This document shows positions 34,913 through 43,839 of a DNA stretch of 64,000 bases, one piece after another. Both the position numbers and the translations under genes were made by a program. The notes under the pieces were generated by a model, which was not told where the DNA came from, made no database searches, and saw only the letters and a program-made list of their open reading frames with translations. How positions within the stretch are numbered: the stretch's first letter is position 1; every line of letters starts with the position of its first letter. Source of the stretch: Pseudomonas sp. Leaf58 (GTDB taxonomy: Bacteria > Pseudomonadota > Gammaproteobacteria > Pseudomonadales > Pseudomonadaceae); assembly GCF_003627215.1 (NCBI RefSeq), contig NZ_CP032677.1, positions 2,485,501-2,549,500 of the forward strand, written 5' to 3'.

Positions 34913-36499
34913 TCAGCTCAACACGCTGAACCCATGGGTCCCATCCCGCTGCAGTTGGGCAATCAGGCCGAATTCCCAGTCCAGATACCCTTGCATGGCT
35001 TCACGTGGGTTATCAGTCCCTTCATAGGGCCGACGATAGCGGTCGGTACGCGCCACGGCCAGGCGCGTTTCACCACTCTGCAATGGCTTGCCCGCAGCAA
35101 TCCAGTGCGCCGTGCCACCCTCCAGCACATACACCGGGGTTTGCGTAAGCGCCTGCAAGTCCACCGCCGCAAAGCGCGCCAGCAAGCTGCTGCCGCAGGT
35201 GAGCACGTAACGTTCGGCGACCGGCAAGCGCTCCAACACCTGTGGCAGCTGCGCACGGATCGCCCAGTGGGCACCGGGAATGTGCCGTTTGACATAGTTG
35301 GCACTGCTGGTGAAATCGAGCAGCACCGTACCCGGCGCCTGCAGCCAGGTTTGCAGTTGCTCGACACCGATCTCGGTCACTGCGGGTAACGCGGGCTGCG
35401 GTGCCTGCCACTCGCCAACCTCAGTGAAGTCCTCCGCCGACAAACCGTCCAGCACCGCGACCTGCCAGCCCATCTGCGCCAACCACGAGGCGCTCATGTT
35501 GGCCCGCACACCGTCATCATCCACCAGCACGATGCGCGCCCCGCGCACGCTGGCAACATGGTCGGTTTCCTGCACCAGCTGCCCACCCGGCACGCTGCGG
35601 CTGGCCGGCAGGTGGCCTTGGGCATATTCCTCCGGGGTGCGCACGTCGAACAGGTAGGTGGTGCGTTGGCCATCGGCCTGCCAGGCCGCGAGGCCTGCTC
35701 GCTCAAGCCGAGCCACGCCTGCGCGGTCGGCCACGCTGCGCGCCCGCACTGCGGCGTCGCTACGGGTGCTGTCGGCGACCTCGGCGAAGCGGCGTTCCTG
35801 GCCGTGGGCCAAGGTTTGCCCGGCTAAGGTCCAGCCGATGGTGCCGTTGCGCAGGGCCGCTACTGGGTTGGGGATGCCGGCGTTGACCAGTGACTGGGTG
35901 CCGATGATGCTGCGGGTGCGCCCGGCGCAGTTGACGATTACCTGGGTGGCAGGGCTGGGCGCCAGTTCGGCAACGCGCAGCACCAGTTCGGCACCCGGCA
36001 CGCTGATGCCACCTGGGATGCTCATGGTTTGGTACTCGTCGAAGCGGCGGGCATCGAGCACTACCACATCGGCCTTGGCTTCCAGCAGCGCCTGCACCTG
36101 TTCGGCCGCCAGCGATGGCGTGTGGCGCACGCTTTCGACCAGCTCGCCAAAGGCCTTGCTCGGTACGTTGACGTCGCGGAACAGTTCACCGCCGGCTGCG
36201 CGCCAGCCGGCCAGGCCGCCTTCGAGCGTTGCGATATCGCTGTAGCCCAGGGTTAGCAGGCGCTCGGCGGCCTGGGCTGCCAGGCCTTCGCCGTCGTCAT
36301 ACAGGGTGATGGCGGTGTCGCGCCGGGGCACGCGGGCAAAAATCTCCAGTTCCAACTTGGACAAGGGCACGTTGGCGGCGAACAGCGGGTGTTCCTGGGC
36401 GAACGGGTCTTCTTCGCGCACATCGATCAGCGCCAGTTCTTCCTGGGCCAGTAATGCCCCGCGAATAGCGTGGTAGGAGCGGGTGGCTACGTTACTCAT
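34913..36499 (-). CDS. Four-domain rhodanese (sulfurtransferase) protein
   Basis: The 528-residue protein contains four rhodanese domains at about residues 8-105, 130-230, 270-362 and 378-475. Domains 2 and 4 carry the catalytic Cys loop (Cys191 in NCAGRTRS, Cys435 in TCGSSLLA). Domains 1 and 3 have Asp in its place (YDDGEG, VDDDGV). These two Cys are the only ones in the protein. It probably moves sulfane sulfur or handles 3-mercaptopyruvate/thiosulfate-type substrates formed in cysteine breakdown. Its ATG overlaps the stop of the cysteine dioxygenase gene (ATGA), so the two are translated together. No export signal is seen; likely cytoplasmic. Confidence 0.9.
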   Translation of the reverse strand: MSNVATRSYHAIRGALLAQEELALIDVREEDPFAQEHPLFAANVPLSKLELEIFARVPRRDTAITLYDDGEGLAAQAAERLLTLGYSDIATLEGGLAGWRAAGGELFRDVNVPSKAFGELVESVRHTPSLAAEQVQALLEAKADVVVLDARRFDEYQTMSIPGGISVPGAELVLRVAELAPSPATQVIVNCAGRTRSIIGTQSLVNAGIPNPVAALRNGTIGWTLAGQTLAHGQERRFAEVADSTRSDAAVRARSVADRAGVARLERAGLAAWQADGQRTTYLFDVRTPEEYAQGHLPASRSVPGGQLVQETDHVASVRGARIVLVDDDGVRANMSASWLAQMGWQVAVLDGLSAEDFTEVGEWQAPQPALPAVTEIGVEQLQTWLQAPGTVLLDFTSSANYVKRHIPGAHWAIRAQLPQVLERLPVAERYVLTCGSSLLARFAAVDLQALTQTPVYVLEGGTAHWIAAGKPLQSGETRLAVARTDRYRRPYEGTDNPREAMQGYLDWEFGLIAQLQRDGTHGFSVLS

Positions 36500-37104
36500 G
36501 GGGCAGGGTTCTCTTTGGACAGGTCCCAAATGTTGGGCAGAAGGCTGTTGGAATAGCCGGAAATGAACGGTTTTTCGCTGCCGTCGGGCAGGTACACGGC
36601 GCGGTTGACTGCGCCGATGTTGGCGCCATACACGTGAATGCTGATCGAAACACGGTCGTGGTAAGCATTGCTGACCTGGTGGATGTCACCGATGCGCGGC
36701 GAAACAGCTTCCACGTGGCCGGGGTCGATACGTACCGGTTCGCCTGCCGGTAGCAATGCGCCGTGTTCGCTACGGTTATAGCCTTGCGAGTATTCGGCGC
36801 CGCGCAACATGCCGATCAGGCCCCATACGCGGTGGTCATGGATCGGCGTTTGCTGGCCCGGCCCCCAGACGAAACTGACGATGGAAAAGCGCTGGCGTGA
36901 ATCGCAGTGCAGCAGATATTGCTGATAGCGGGCCGGGTCCGGTTGCGCCAGTGCCTCGGGTAACCAATCGTCATGGGCGATCAGGCTGCGCAGCAGGCCC
37001 TGGCCCTGATCGAGGAGGGTGGCTTCGTCGGTTTCCCGGTCCAGCAGTTGCGAGAGGGCGTCGATGAAGTGGCGCAGGCGCTCAAGGTGCAGGGGGTGGC
37101 TCAT
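36496..37104 (-). CDS. Cysteine dioxygenase
   Basis: Cysteine dioxygenase adds O2 to L-cysteine (or 3-mercaptopropionate in the related enzymes) to give the sulfinate. The 202-residue cupin has the iron ligands His89 and His91 in PIHDHRVWG and a later His (His142 or His149) in the IHQVSNAYHDR segment. No Cys-Tyr crosslink Cys is seen at the usual place, as in bacterial type enzymes. It leads an operon with the rhodanese gene, suggesting disposal of cysteine sulfur. It diverges from a sulfonate-type uptake gene across a region with a long inverted repeat. Confidence 0.92.
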   Translation of the reverse strand: MSHPLHLERLRHFIDALSQLLDRETDEATLLDQGQGLLRSLIAHDDWLPEALAQPDPARYQQYLLHCDSRQRFSIVSFVWGPGQQTPIHDHRVWGLIGMLRGAEYSQGYNRSEHGALLPAGEPVRIDPGHVEAVSPRIGDIHQVSNAYHDRVSISIHVYGANIGAVNRAVYLPDGSEKPFISGYSNSLLPNIWDLSKENPAP

Positions 37105-37173
37105 GGTTCAGGCTCGGCTGACGGTTTGGTTAAACCCTAGCAAACGCACTGAATATTCTCAAAAGTAGAAATA

Positions 37174-37258
37174 GGCATAAGCTAATATGCAACAAATGCA
37201 TTTATAGGCTGATCGATCCGTTGGGTGATGAGCCCTGCGCAGCGCATTAGCTTATGCC
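37174..37258. promoter_or_regulatory. 13-bp inverted repeat in the divergent sulfur-gene promoter region
   Basis: GGCATAAGCTAAT (37174-37186) and ATTAGCTTATGCC (37246-37258) are perfect complements 72 bases apart. Next to the left arm is a second palindrome ATGCA-N5-TGCAT (37187-37201) of the LysR T-N11-A form. The 305-base gap (37105-37409) is AT-rich and holds no gene. The layout suits one regulator, such as a CysB-type LysR protein, controlling both directions. Confidence 0.5.
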
Positions 37259-37409
37259 CAAAACGAATTTCACGCCGTTGTACTTAGCAGATAACTTATA
37301 AGCATTGCGCTGGTTATAGTTAAAGCGAATATGCCAGCCCCGTGACAACCCTCTCGAGACCGCACGCGCGGATCGGCCTTATGTACCCCAACGGTACCTG
37401 GAGACGAAC

Positions 37410-38345
37410 GTGCGATACCTCAAGCAATTGGCCGCCGGTGTGCTGGCCAGCTCTCTTAGCCTGGCCGCTGCTGCGCAAACCTTGGTGGTGGGCGACCAGA
37501 GCTTTAACGCCCGTGCCGTGATGGAAGCCGCCGGCGTGCTCAACGACCTGCCTTATACCTTGGAATGGAAGCAGTTCACCGCCGGCTCGCCGGTGGCCGA
37601 GGCGCTGAACGTGGGCAGCCTGGACATCGGGCTGCTGGGGGACGCCCCGCCGTTGTTCCTCGGGGCGCTAGGTGCGCCGATCAAGGTGATTGCGGTCAGC
37701 CGGCAAAACCTGGATGGCGTAGCCATTCTGGCGCGCAAGGACTCGAACATTCACAGCCTGGAAGACCTGCGCGGCAAGCGCGCGGCGATTTGGAAGGGTT
37801 CCTGGAGCCAACAGTTGCTGTTCAGCGCGTTGGATAAGGCTGCGGTGCCTCGGGATGCCCTGGAGCTGCGCTACCTCAGCGCCCTGGATGCCTCGCATGC
37901 ACTGGATGGCGGTGCGGTGGACGTGATCGCCACCTGGGAGCCGTATGTCACCCAGCAGGAGCGCCAAGGGGCGCGAGTGCTGGCCACTGCCGAAGGGCTG
38001 ATACCGGCGCAGAGTTTCGTGGTGGCCAATGCCAAGGCGGTGGAGGCCAAACGGGCGCAAATCAGTGATTTTCTCCAGCGCCTGAAAAAGGCCCGTGACT
38101 GGACCTTGAGCGACCCGGCCCATACCGAAGCCTATGCCGATGCCTGGGCCAAGCGTACCCGCGCCGACCGCGATATCGCCCGCGCCTGGTTTGCCCGGGC
38201 ACGTACTGATGTGGCGGCGTTGAACCCGCAGGTGATCGTGGAGGCGCAGAAGACCGTGGACTTTTTTGCCGGGTTGGGGCTGATCAAGGCCTACCCGGCG
38301 GCGAGCCTGTTCGATACCTCGTTTGCGGCGGCATTCGAGCACTGA
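37410..38345 (+). CDS. Sulfonate/taurine-type ABC transporter substrate-binding protein
   Basis: A 311-residue periplasmic protein with a signal peptide (LAAGVLASSLSLAAAAQ) and the SsuA/TauA fold: VGDQSFNARAVMEAAG, then the ligand-loop GSLDIGLLGDAPPLF and LRGKRAAIWKGS. The start is GTG with GGAG upstream. No permease or ATPase gene follows, so it must use transporter parts coded elsewhere (inference). The next gene on the same strand is a flavin monooxygenase, a pairing typical of organosulfur scavenging. Confidence 0.85.
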   Translation: MRYLKQLAAGVLASSLSLAAAAQTLVVGDQSFNARAVMEAAGVLNDLPYTLEWKQFTAGSPVAEALNVGSLDIGLLGDAPPLFLGALGAPIKVIAVSRQNLDGVAILARKDSNIHSLEDLRGKRAAIWKGSWSQQLLFSALDKAAVPRDALELRYLSALDASHALDGGAVDVIATWEPYVTQQERQGARVLATAEGLIPAQSFVVANAKAVEAKRAQISDFLQRLKKARDWTLSDPAHTEAYADAWAKRTRADRDIARAWFARARTDVAALNPQVIVEAQKTVDFFAGLGLIKAYPAASLFDTSFAAAFEH

Positions 38346-38401
38346 GTTTCTTGTACCGGCGATAGGGCCGTGACAGGCGACAAGCCTTTTGAGGAGTACC
38401 C

Positions 38402-39709
38402 ATGACCACCCGCAAGATCAAACTCGGCGCCCTGACCATGGGCTGCGGCGGCCCCGGCCGGCACAACCTGTGGCTCGACCCGCAGCTACCTGCCGACGCC
38501 AGCGTCAACATCGACTGGTACATCGACATCGCGCGCCAGGCCGAGGCAGCGCTGTTCGACCTGATGTTCATTGTCGACAGCCAGTACATCACCCCCGGCT
38601 CGCCTTCCCATTACCTCAACCGTCTGGAACCGCTGACCCTGCTCTCGGCGTTGGCGGTAACTACCCGCCACATAGGCCTGGTCGGCACCCTGACCACGTC
38701 CTACAACGAACCCTTCAACGTCGCCCGCCGCCTGGCCTCGCTTGACCTGATCAGCAAAGGCCGCGCCGGTTGGAACGTGGTCACCAGCGGCGACGCCGGC
38801 ACCGCCGGCAACTATGGCCGTGACGAACACTACGACTATGACACCCGCTATGCCCGTGCCCTGGAGCACGTCGCGGTGGTGCAGGGCCTGTGGCACTCCT
38901 ACGAAGAAGGCGCTTTCCCGCGTAACCGGGCCACCGGGCAGTTCCTCGACCCAAGCCGGATGCACGCGCTGAACCACAAGGGCGATTACTTCTCGGTGGT
39001 GGGGCCGTTGAACATCCAGCGTTCGCCCCAAGGCCAGCCGGTGATCTTCCAGGCTGGCGACTCCCAGCAGGGGCGTGACCTTGGCGCCGCCACGGCGGAC
39101 GTGGTCTTCACCCACGCCGCCAGCATCGAGCAGGGCCAGGCGTTCTACCGTGATGTGAAAGGCCGCGCCGCGCGGCTAGGGCGTGACCCCGAACAGCTGC
39201 TGGTATTGCCTGGAGCAGAGATCTACGTTGGCGACACGGACGAACACGCCCGTGAGATCGAGCGGCATTACCACCAGCAGGACCATAGCTTCGAGCTGGC
39301 GCTCAAGGAGTTCGGGCGCAATTTCGGCTGGCACGACTTCAGCCAGTACAACCTCGATGCACCGTTCCCACAGCAAAGCCTAGAGCATGCACGCAGTAGC
39401 TTCTTCACCAACGCCAAGCGCATCGCCGACCAGGCGCGGGAGCAGGGTTTCAGCTTGCGCCAAGCGGTGGAGTTCGGCCGCCAGCTGCGACCCGGCGCCT
39501 TCGTCGGTTCAGCCGCAACCGTAGCGGCAAAAATGGCCGACTGGTTCGAGGCGCGGGCACTGGATGGCTTCAACATCTACATCGGCCACCCTGGGCAGTT
39601 CCGTCGCTTTACCCAGGAAGTGGTGCCGCTGCTGCAGGCGCGTGGGGTATACCGCACCGCCTACGAGGGCACCACCCTGCGTGAAAGCCTGGGCCTGGCG
39701 ATTCAATGA
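38402..39709 (+). CDS. LLM-class flavin monooxygenase (NtaA/SnaA/DszA type)
   Basis: A 435-residue luciferase-like monooxygenase that should use FMNH2 and O2 supplied by a separate reductase. NtaA-group features are LGALTMGCGG, SRIMALN-like PSRMHALNHKGDYFSVVGPLN and SPQGQPVIFQAGDSQQGRDLGA. Members oxidise nitrilotriacetate, sulfones or organosulfur compounds. With the sulfonate-type binding protein 56 bases upstream, desulfonation or cleavage of a sulfur compound is likely. The end overlaps the convergent gspF by seven bases. Related proteins lie at 59110 and 60237. Confidence 0.88.
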   Translation: MTTRKIKLGALTMGCGGPGRHNLWLDPQLPADASVNIDWYIDIARQAEAALFDLMFIVDSQYITPGSPSHYLNRLEPLTLLSALAVTTRHIGLVGTLTTSYNEPFNVARRLASLDLISKGRAGWNVVTSGDAGTAGNYGRDEHYDYDTRYARALEHVAVVQGLWHSYEEGAFPRNRATGQFLDPSRMHALNHKGDYFSVVGPLNIQRSPQGQPVIFQAGDSQQGRDLGAATADVVFTHAASIEQGQAFYRDVKGRAARLGRDPEQLLVLPGAEIYVGDTDEHAREIERHYHQQDHSFELALKEFGRNFGWHDFSQYNLDAPFPQQSLEHARSSFFTNAKRIADQAREQGFSLRQAVEFGRQLRPGAFVGSAATVAAKMADWFEARALDGFNIYIGHPGQFRRFTQEVVPLLQARGVYRTAYEGTTLRESLGLAIQ

Positions 39710-40893
39710 ATGCTTGAGGCCAGCTCGAAGATGGGCATGTACATCAGGATCACGATCAGGCCGATCAGCAGGCCAATAAAAGTCATTAGCAGCGGTTCGA
39801 ACAATTTGACGAACCATTCCACCCAGCGGCCGATTTCTTGGTCATGGAAGTCGGCGCAGCGCTCCAGCATTTCGCCCAGGTTGCCGGACTGCTCGCCGGC
39901 CCGCAGCAGGCGCAGCGATACCGGCGTGACCAGTTGCCCGGCCTCCAGCGCATCAGACAGCGGCAACCCTTCGCCGACCCGCTGGCTGGCCTGCTCCAGG
40001 CCTTGGGCCGCTGCGCTGCCGAGCAGGCCGCGGGCCATGCCCATGGCGGTAAGGATGGGGATGCCACCTTGCAGCAGGATGCCCAGCGAGCGGTAGAAGC
40101 GCGCCAGTTCGTACATCATCAAACGCTGGTGCAGGGCCGGCAGCCGCCGAAGCTGGCAGGCAGCCCAGCGCCGCACCCGCGGGTGGCGGCGCAGCAGCCA
40201 CAGCGCCGTGATCGCCCCCAGGCTGCCCAGCGCCAGCGGCAGTTGCTGGGCATGCAGGAACAGGCCGATTTGCATCAACACCCGTGACAACCAAGGCAGC
40301 TCGGTGCCCATGCCCTCGAACACTTGGCTGAAACGCGGGACCACGTAGCCAAGCAGGAACAGCACCACACCACCGCCCACCAGCAACAGCAGCAACGGGT
40401 AAACCGAAGCCCCCACTAACTTTTGCCGTACCAGGTCCAGGCGCTGGCGGTAGCTGATGTAGCGGGTGAGGGCGTCACCCAGCGCACCGGTGCGCTCGCT
40501 GGACTGCACCAGCGCCACGTACAACGGGGGGAACACCCGTGGTTGCTGGCCCAGGGCCTGGGACAACGAGCGGCCCTCATACAACTGGCGTACCAGTTCG
40601 GCCAGCACCTTGCGCGCTGCGGCTGCGGGGGCCTTTTCGGCCAGGCTCTCCAAGGCGTCGATCAGCGGCAGGCCGGCGTTGAGCAGGGTCGAAAGCTCCT
40701 GGCTGAACAGCACCAGGTCAAAGCTTGCCTCGCGGCGCCAGGCCATGCCGCGCAGCGCGCCGCCACGGCCACGCAGGCTGAGCACGCGCAGGCCCTGGTC
40801 CTCGGCCTGGCGGCGCGCCTGGTCGGCGTCTTCGGCATCGATCTGCAACTGCACCACGCCCTGTCTGCCCAGGGCCTTGAGGCTGTAGCGCAT
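39703..40893 (-). CDS. gspF: Type II secretion inner-membrane protein GspF
   Basis: The 396-residue protein has two repeats of the T2SSF domain (QELSTLLNAGLPLIDALESLA and FYRSLGILLQGGIPILTAM) and three membrane segments, the last at the C terminus (LLIGLIVILMYMPIFELASSI). Length and order fit GspF/PilC. Platform proteins normally need an ATPase (GspE), which is absent here. It follows gspG by 11 bases. Together they may be a remnant or a minimal endopilus module that uses other parts elsewhere. Confidence 0.93.
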   Translation of the reverse strand: MRYSLKALGRQGVVQLQIDAEDADQARRQAEDQGLRVLSLRGRGGALRGMAWRREASFDLVLFSQELSTLLNAGLPLIDALESLAEKAPAAAARKVLAELVRQLYEGRSLSQALGQQPRVFPPLYVALVQSSERTGALGDALTRYISYRQRLDLVRQKLVGASVYPLLLLLVGGGVVLFLLGYVVPRFSQVFEGMGTELPWLSRVLMQIGLFLHAQQLPLALGSLGAITALWLLRRHPRVRRWAACQLRRLPALHQRLMMYELARFYRSLGILLQGGIPILTAMGMARGLLGSAAAQGLEQASQRVGEGLPLSDALEAGQLVTPVSLRLLRAGEQSGNLGEMLERCADFHDQEIGRWVEWFVKLFEPLLMTFIGLLIGLIVILMYMPIFELASSIH

Positions 40894-40904
40894 GGCCGCT
40901 CTCC

Positions 40905-41330
40905 TTACTGCCAGCTAGTGATTTCGGCGTTTTCCCCGTCGCCACCCGGCTGGCCGTCCTTGCCCATCGACAGCAGGTCGTACTCACCGCCGTTCTCGCC
41001 GGGCTGCCGGTAAATGTATGCGCGGCCCCACGGGTCTTGCGGCACGGCCTTTTGCAGGTACGGCCCGGTCCAGCGGGCTTCGCCACTGGGGGCGACCACC
41101 AGTGCCTGCAATCCTTGCTCACTGTTGGGGTAGTGGCCGACTTCCAGGCGGTACAGGTCCAGGGCCTTGCTCAGGCCCTCAATCTGCGCCCGCGCCACCT
41201 TGGCCTCGGAGCGGCCGAGCTGGCTGAAGTATTTGGGCGCGACGATACCGGCCAACAGGCCGAGCACGACTAGGACGACCAGCAGTTCGAGCAGGGTGAA
41301 GCCACGTTGGCGGTTGGTTTTGCGCTGCAT
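40905..41330 (-). CDS. gspG: Type II secretion major pseudopilin GspG
   Basis: The 141-residue protein has a prepilin signal (basic leader ending RG, cleavage before FTLLELLVVLVVLGLLAGIV, with Glu at +5) and the GspG C-terminal features: DLYRLEVGHYPNSEQGL, then WTGPYLQKAVPQDPWGRAYIY, and a calcium-type loop near the end. GGAGGG precedes the chosen ATG; five extra codons upstream lack such a site. Needs a prepilin peptidase coded elsewhere. Cotranscribed with gspF. Confidence 0.95.
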   Translation of the reverse strand: MQRKTNRQRGFTLLELLVVLVVLGLLAGIVAPKYFSQLGRSEAKVARAQIEGLSKALDLYRLEVGHYPNSEQGLQALVVAPSGEARWTGPYLQKAVPQDPWGRAYIYRQPGENGGEYDLLSMGKDGQPGGDGENAEITSWQ

Positions 41331-41515
41331 GGTGAAACCCTCCACGGCATGGGGACAAGCGTTTCAAGGCACCATGCAACAGCCGTGCACGTCTGCCTTG
41401 AGGCCTTGCGCCATGCGGTACAGGAAGCGGCACAGTGCTTGCGTCGTGGTCATCAGGCTCGGGTTTTCCGGGGCATTTCCCCCACTTCGGGGGCCACGAC
41501 GAAGAGGCAGCTGAC

Positions 41516-42100
41516 ATGCGTGGACTCATTCTCGGTTTGATCTGGCTGGCGGCAACTGGTGTCCACGCTGATGTGTACGTTTCCATCGACGCCCAAGGCC
41601 GCTACATACTCACCAACGTGCATCGCCCCGGGCGCCTCTATGAAACGGTAATCCGCGAGCCAAAGGCCCAGCCTGGCCAAGCCAGCGCGCAGTTGATCAC
41701 CGGCCGCCCCTACGCCAAGCTGGTCGCTGACGCGGCGCGAACCCACAACGTCCCCCCGGCGCTGCTGCATGCGGTGATCAAGGCTGAATCCGGCTACAAC
41801 CCCAAGGCTCGCTCCCCGGCAGGCGCGGTGGGGCTGATGCAGTTGATGCCGGATACCGCCCGCGAGATGGGCGTGGAAAACCGCCTGGATCCGGAAGACA
41901 ACGTGCAAGGCGGGGCTCGCTACCTCAAGCGCATGCTCACCCTGTTCGACAACGACATTACCCTGGCGGTGGCGGCCTACAACGCCGGCCCCGAAGCCGT
42001 GCTACGGCGCGGTGCGGTACCGCCGTTCGCCGAGACCCGGCGCTATGTGCCCAACGTGTTGCGCGAATACCGCAAGTTGCAGGGGTTGGCGGATGAATAG
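41516..42100 (+). CDS. Secreted lytic transglycosylase (SLT/MltE-like)
   Basis: The 194-residue protein has a signal peptide (LILGLIWLAATGVHA), a short DUF4124-like beta segment and a goose-lysozyme-type SLT domain. The catalytic Glu91 lies in IKAESGYNP, followed by GAVGLMQLMPDTA and the VAAYNAGPEAV motif. Such enzymes open peptidoglycan for secretion machines and pili. It is divergent from gspG-gspF (185 bases apart), so it may help that apparatus cross the wall. AGAGG precedes the ATG. Confidence 0.92.
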   Translation: MRGLILGLIWLAATGVHADVYVSIDAQGRYILTNVHRPGRLYETVIREPKAQPGQASAQLITGRPYAKLVADAARTHNVPPALLHAVIKAESGYNPKARSPAGAVGLMQLMPDTAREMGVENRLDPEDNVQGGARYLKRMLTLFDNDITLAVAAYNAGPEAVLRRGAVPPFAETRRYVPNVLREYRKLQGLADE

Positions 42101-42225
42101 CCGCTGCCAAACACACGGCTTGCCAGGCAAAGCCATACCCTTCGGCGGATGCCATCAATTTACCACTATGGCTTCCCCGACTCTGGGCTATAACCTTCTG
42201 AAGGTGCCCAGCTGTGGAGTCCGCC

Positions 42226-43686
42226 ATGGACATCGTCCCTCGTTCCGACGCTATCGACGTGCCTGCCGGTAACGAGCTGGCCCCCCCGCGCAGGCCGTTC
42301 AACCTGCTGCGTTGGTACGCCTGGGTCAGCCTGGCCATCATCCTCTCGGTCGCCGCTGGGCTGGGGCTGATTTCCAGCCGTTTCATCATTGATGAGAGCG
42401 TTGAGCGCGATGCTTTGCTCACCGCGCAGTTCATTACCTCGATCGCCGATGCCGAAGTGCGCCATGTATCGATACCCAATGTGCGTACCATGGGTGAACT
42501 GCTTGACCCGCGCACCGACCGCAGCAACCTGATCGACGTCGACCCGGACGCCCGGCGCAAGGCGCGTGGTGAGTTTCTCGACCACATCGCCCACCTGCCC
42601 GACATGTTGTTGGCCAACATCTACGCACCGGACCGTACGGTGATCTGGTCCAGCAACCCGGCGCTGGTCGGCAAGCTGATCCAAGGTGACGATGACCTGG
42701 AACAGGCCTTCGAGTACAAGATGCGGGTATCGGCCAGCTACCACAATTTCGAACAGGTTCGCACCGAGCAAAAATTCGTCACCCCGCCCGAGCAGCTGTT
42801 CATTGAAAACTACATCCCGCTGTTTGACGCCGATGGTGAGCAGGTCACGGCAATGGTCGAAATCTACAAAGAGCCCCATGACCTGATCGTGCGTATCGAA
42901 CATGGGTTGATCCTGATCTGGTTGGCGATCACTGTCGGTGCCGGCCTGGTCTACATCGGCCTGTACGGCATCATGCACCGCGCTGCGCGGCTGTTGGCGG
43001 TGCAGCAGAAGCGGCTGATCAACAACGAAACCTACGTGGCACTGGGTGAGGTGTCCTCGGCGGTGGCCCACAGCTTGCGCAACCCGCTGGCGACGATCCG
43101 CTCCAGTGCCGAGCTGGCCCAGGCGTTCGACGATGGGCCGGCGCAGCGCAACATCAGCGACATCATCAGCCAGGTCGACCGCATGTCGCAGTGGATCCGC
43201 CAGATGTTGCAGTCACTGCGCCCGCTCAATGATGAGGCCGTGGCGGTGGATTTGCCGCTGGCCTTGCAGGAAAGCCTGCAGGCCTACGCGGTGCCATTGG
43301 CGCGCGCAGGAGTCAGCCTGGACCTGCAACCGTTACCGGCGGTGCAGGTGCTGGGGCATCCGGCGTTACTGCGGCAAATTTTCAGTAGCCTGCTTGCCAA
43401 CGCCCTGGAGTCGATGGAGCAGGGCGGGCGGCTGCGTGTCGAGGTGGTACGCCAAGACCGGCGTAACCTGACCCTGCGCCTGTCCGACAACGGCAAGGGC
43501 ATGAACGAAGAGCAGCAGCGCATGGCCTTTCGGCCCTTCTTCACCACCAAACAGGGTGGCCTGGGCGTGGGCCTGGTGTTGGTGAAACGCATCATGGAAC
43601 GCTTCGGCGGTACGGTACGGCTTAGCAGCAGTGAGGGCCACGGTACCCGGGTTTCGCTGAGTTTCCGCTTGGTTAAAGCTTCTTAG
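42226..43686 (+). CDS. Membrane sensor histidine kinase, copy 1
   Basis: The 486-residue kinase has a TM (about 32-52), a periplasmic domain of about 175 residues, a second TM (about 229-249), a HisKA domain with VAHSLRNPLAT (His282) and an HATPase (GKGMNEEQQ, GGLGVGLVLVKRIMERFGG). It is collinear without gaps over the first 290 residues with copy 2 at 43969 (same position for His282), sharing DSVERDA-like and LFIENYIPLFD segments. GGAG lies six bases before the chosen ATG. Either kinase could serve the sigma54 regulator at 45431. Confidence 0.92.
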   Translation: MDIVPRSDAIDVPAGNELAPPRRPFNLLRWYAWVSLAIILSVAAGLGLISSRFIIDESVERDALLTAQFITSIADAEVRHVSIPNVRTMGELLDPRTDRSNLIDVDPDARRKARGEFLDHIAHLPDMLLANIYAPDRTVIWSSNPALVGKLIQGDDDLEQAFEYKMRVSASYHNFEQVRTEQKFVTPPEQLFIENYIPLFDADGEQVTAMVEIYKEPHDLIVRIEHGLILIWLAITVGAGLVYIGLYGIMHRAARLLAVQQKRLINNETYVALGEVSSAVAHSLRNPLATIRSSAELAQAFDDGPAQRNISDIISQVDRMSQWIRQMLQSLRPLNDEAVAVDLPLALQESLQAYAVPLARAGVSLDLQPLPAVQVLGHPALLRQIFSSLLANALESMEQGGRLRVEVVRQDRRNLTLRLSDNGKGMNEEQQRMAFRPFFTTKQGGLGVGLVLVKRIMERFGGTVRLSSSEGHGTRVSLSFRLVKAS

Positions 43687-43739
43687 TTAACGTTAGCAAT
43701 GTTTCATATTTTGATGTTTTATAAGCGTTTCTCGTTATT

Positions 43740-43833
43740 GGGTAAAAAATCCCCAACTGTGGGTAATTTTCTTTAAGTTGAATTTAGAAATTACTTGTAA
43801 TTACTTGAAATTCAATAAGTTAGTTTTTTACCC
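43740..43833. promoter_or_regulatory. Inverted repeat upstream of the sigma54 promoter
   Basis: GGGTAAAAAA (43740-43749) and TTTTTTACCC (43824-43833) are perfect complements. The left arm also belongs to the smaller palindrome TTGGG-TAAAAAAT-CCCCAA. The positions, up to 100 bases before the -24/-12 element, suit binding sites of an enhancer-binding protein. Confidence 0.4.
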
Positions 43834-43839
43834 GTTGGC

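Noticed and set aside
42160..42225. Sigma54 promoter before kinase copy 1
   Set aside because: TGGCTTCCCC starts like a -24 element, but no TTGC follows at the right distance.
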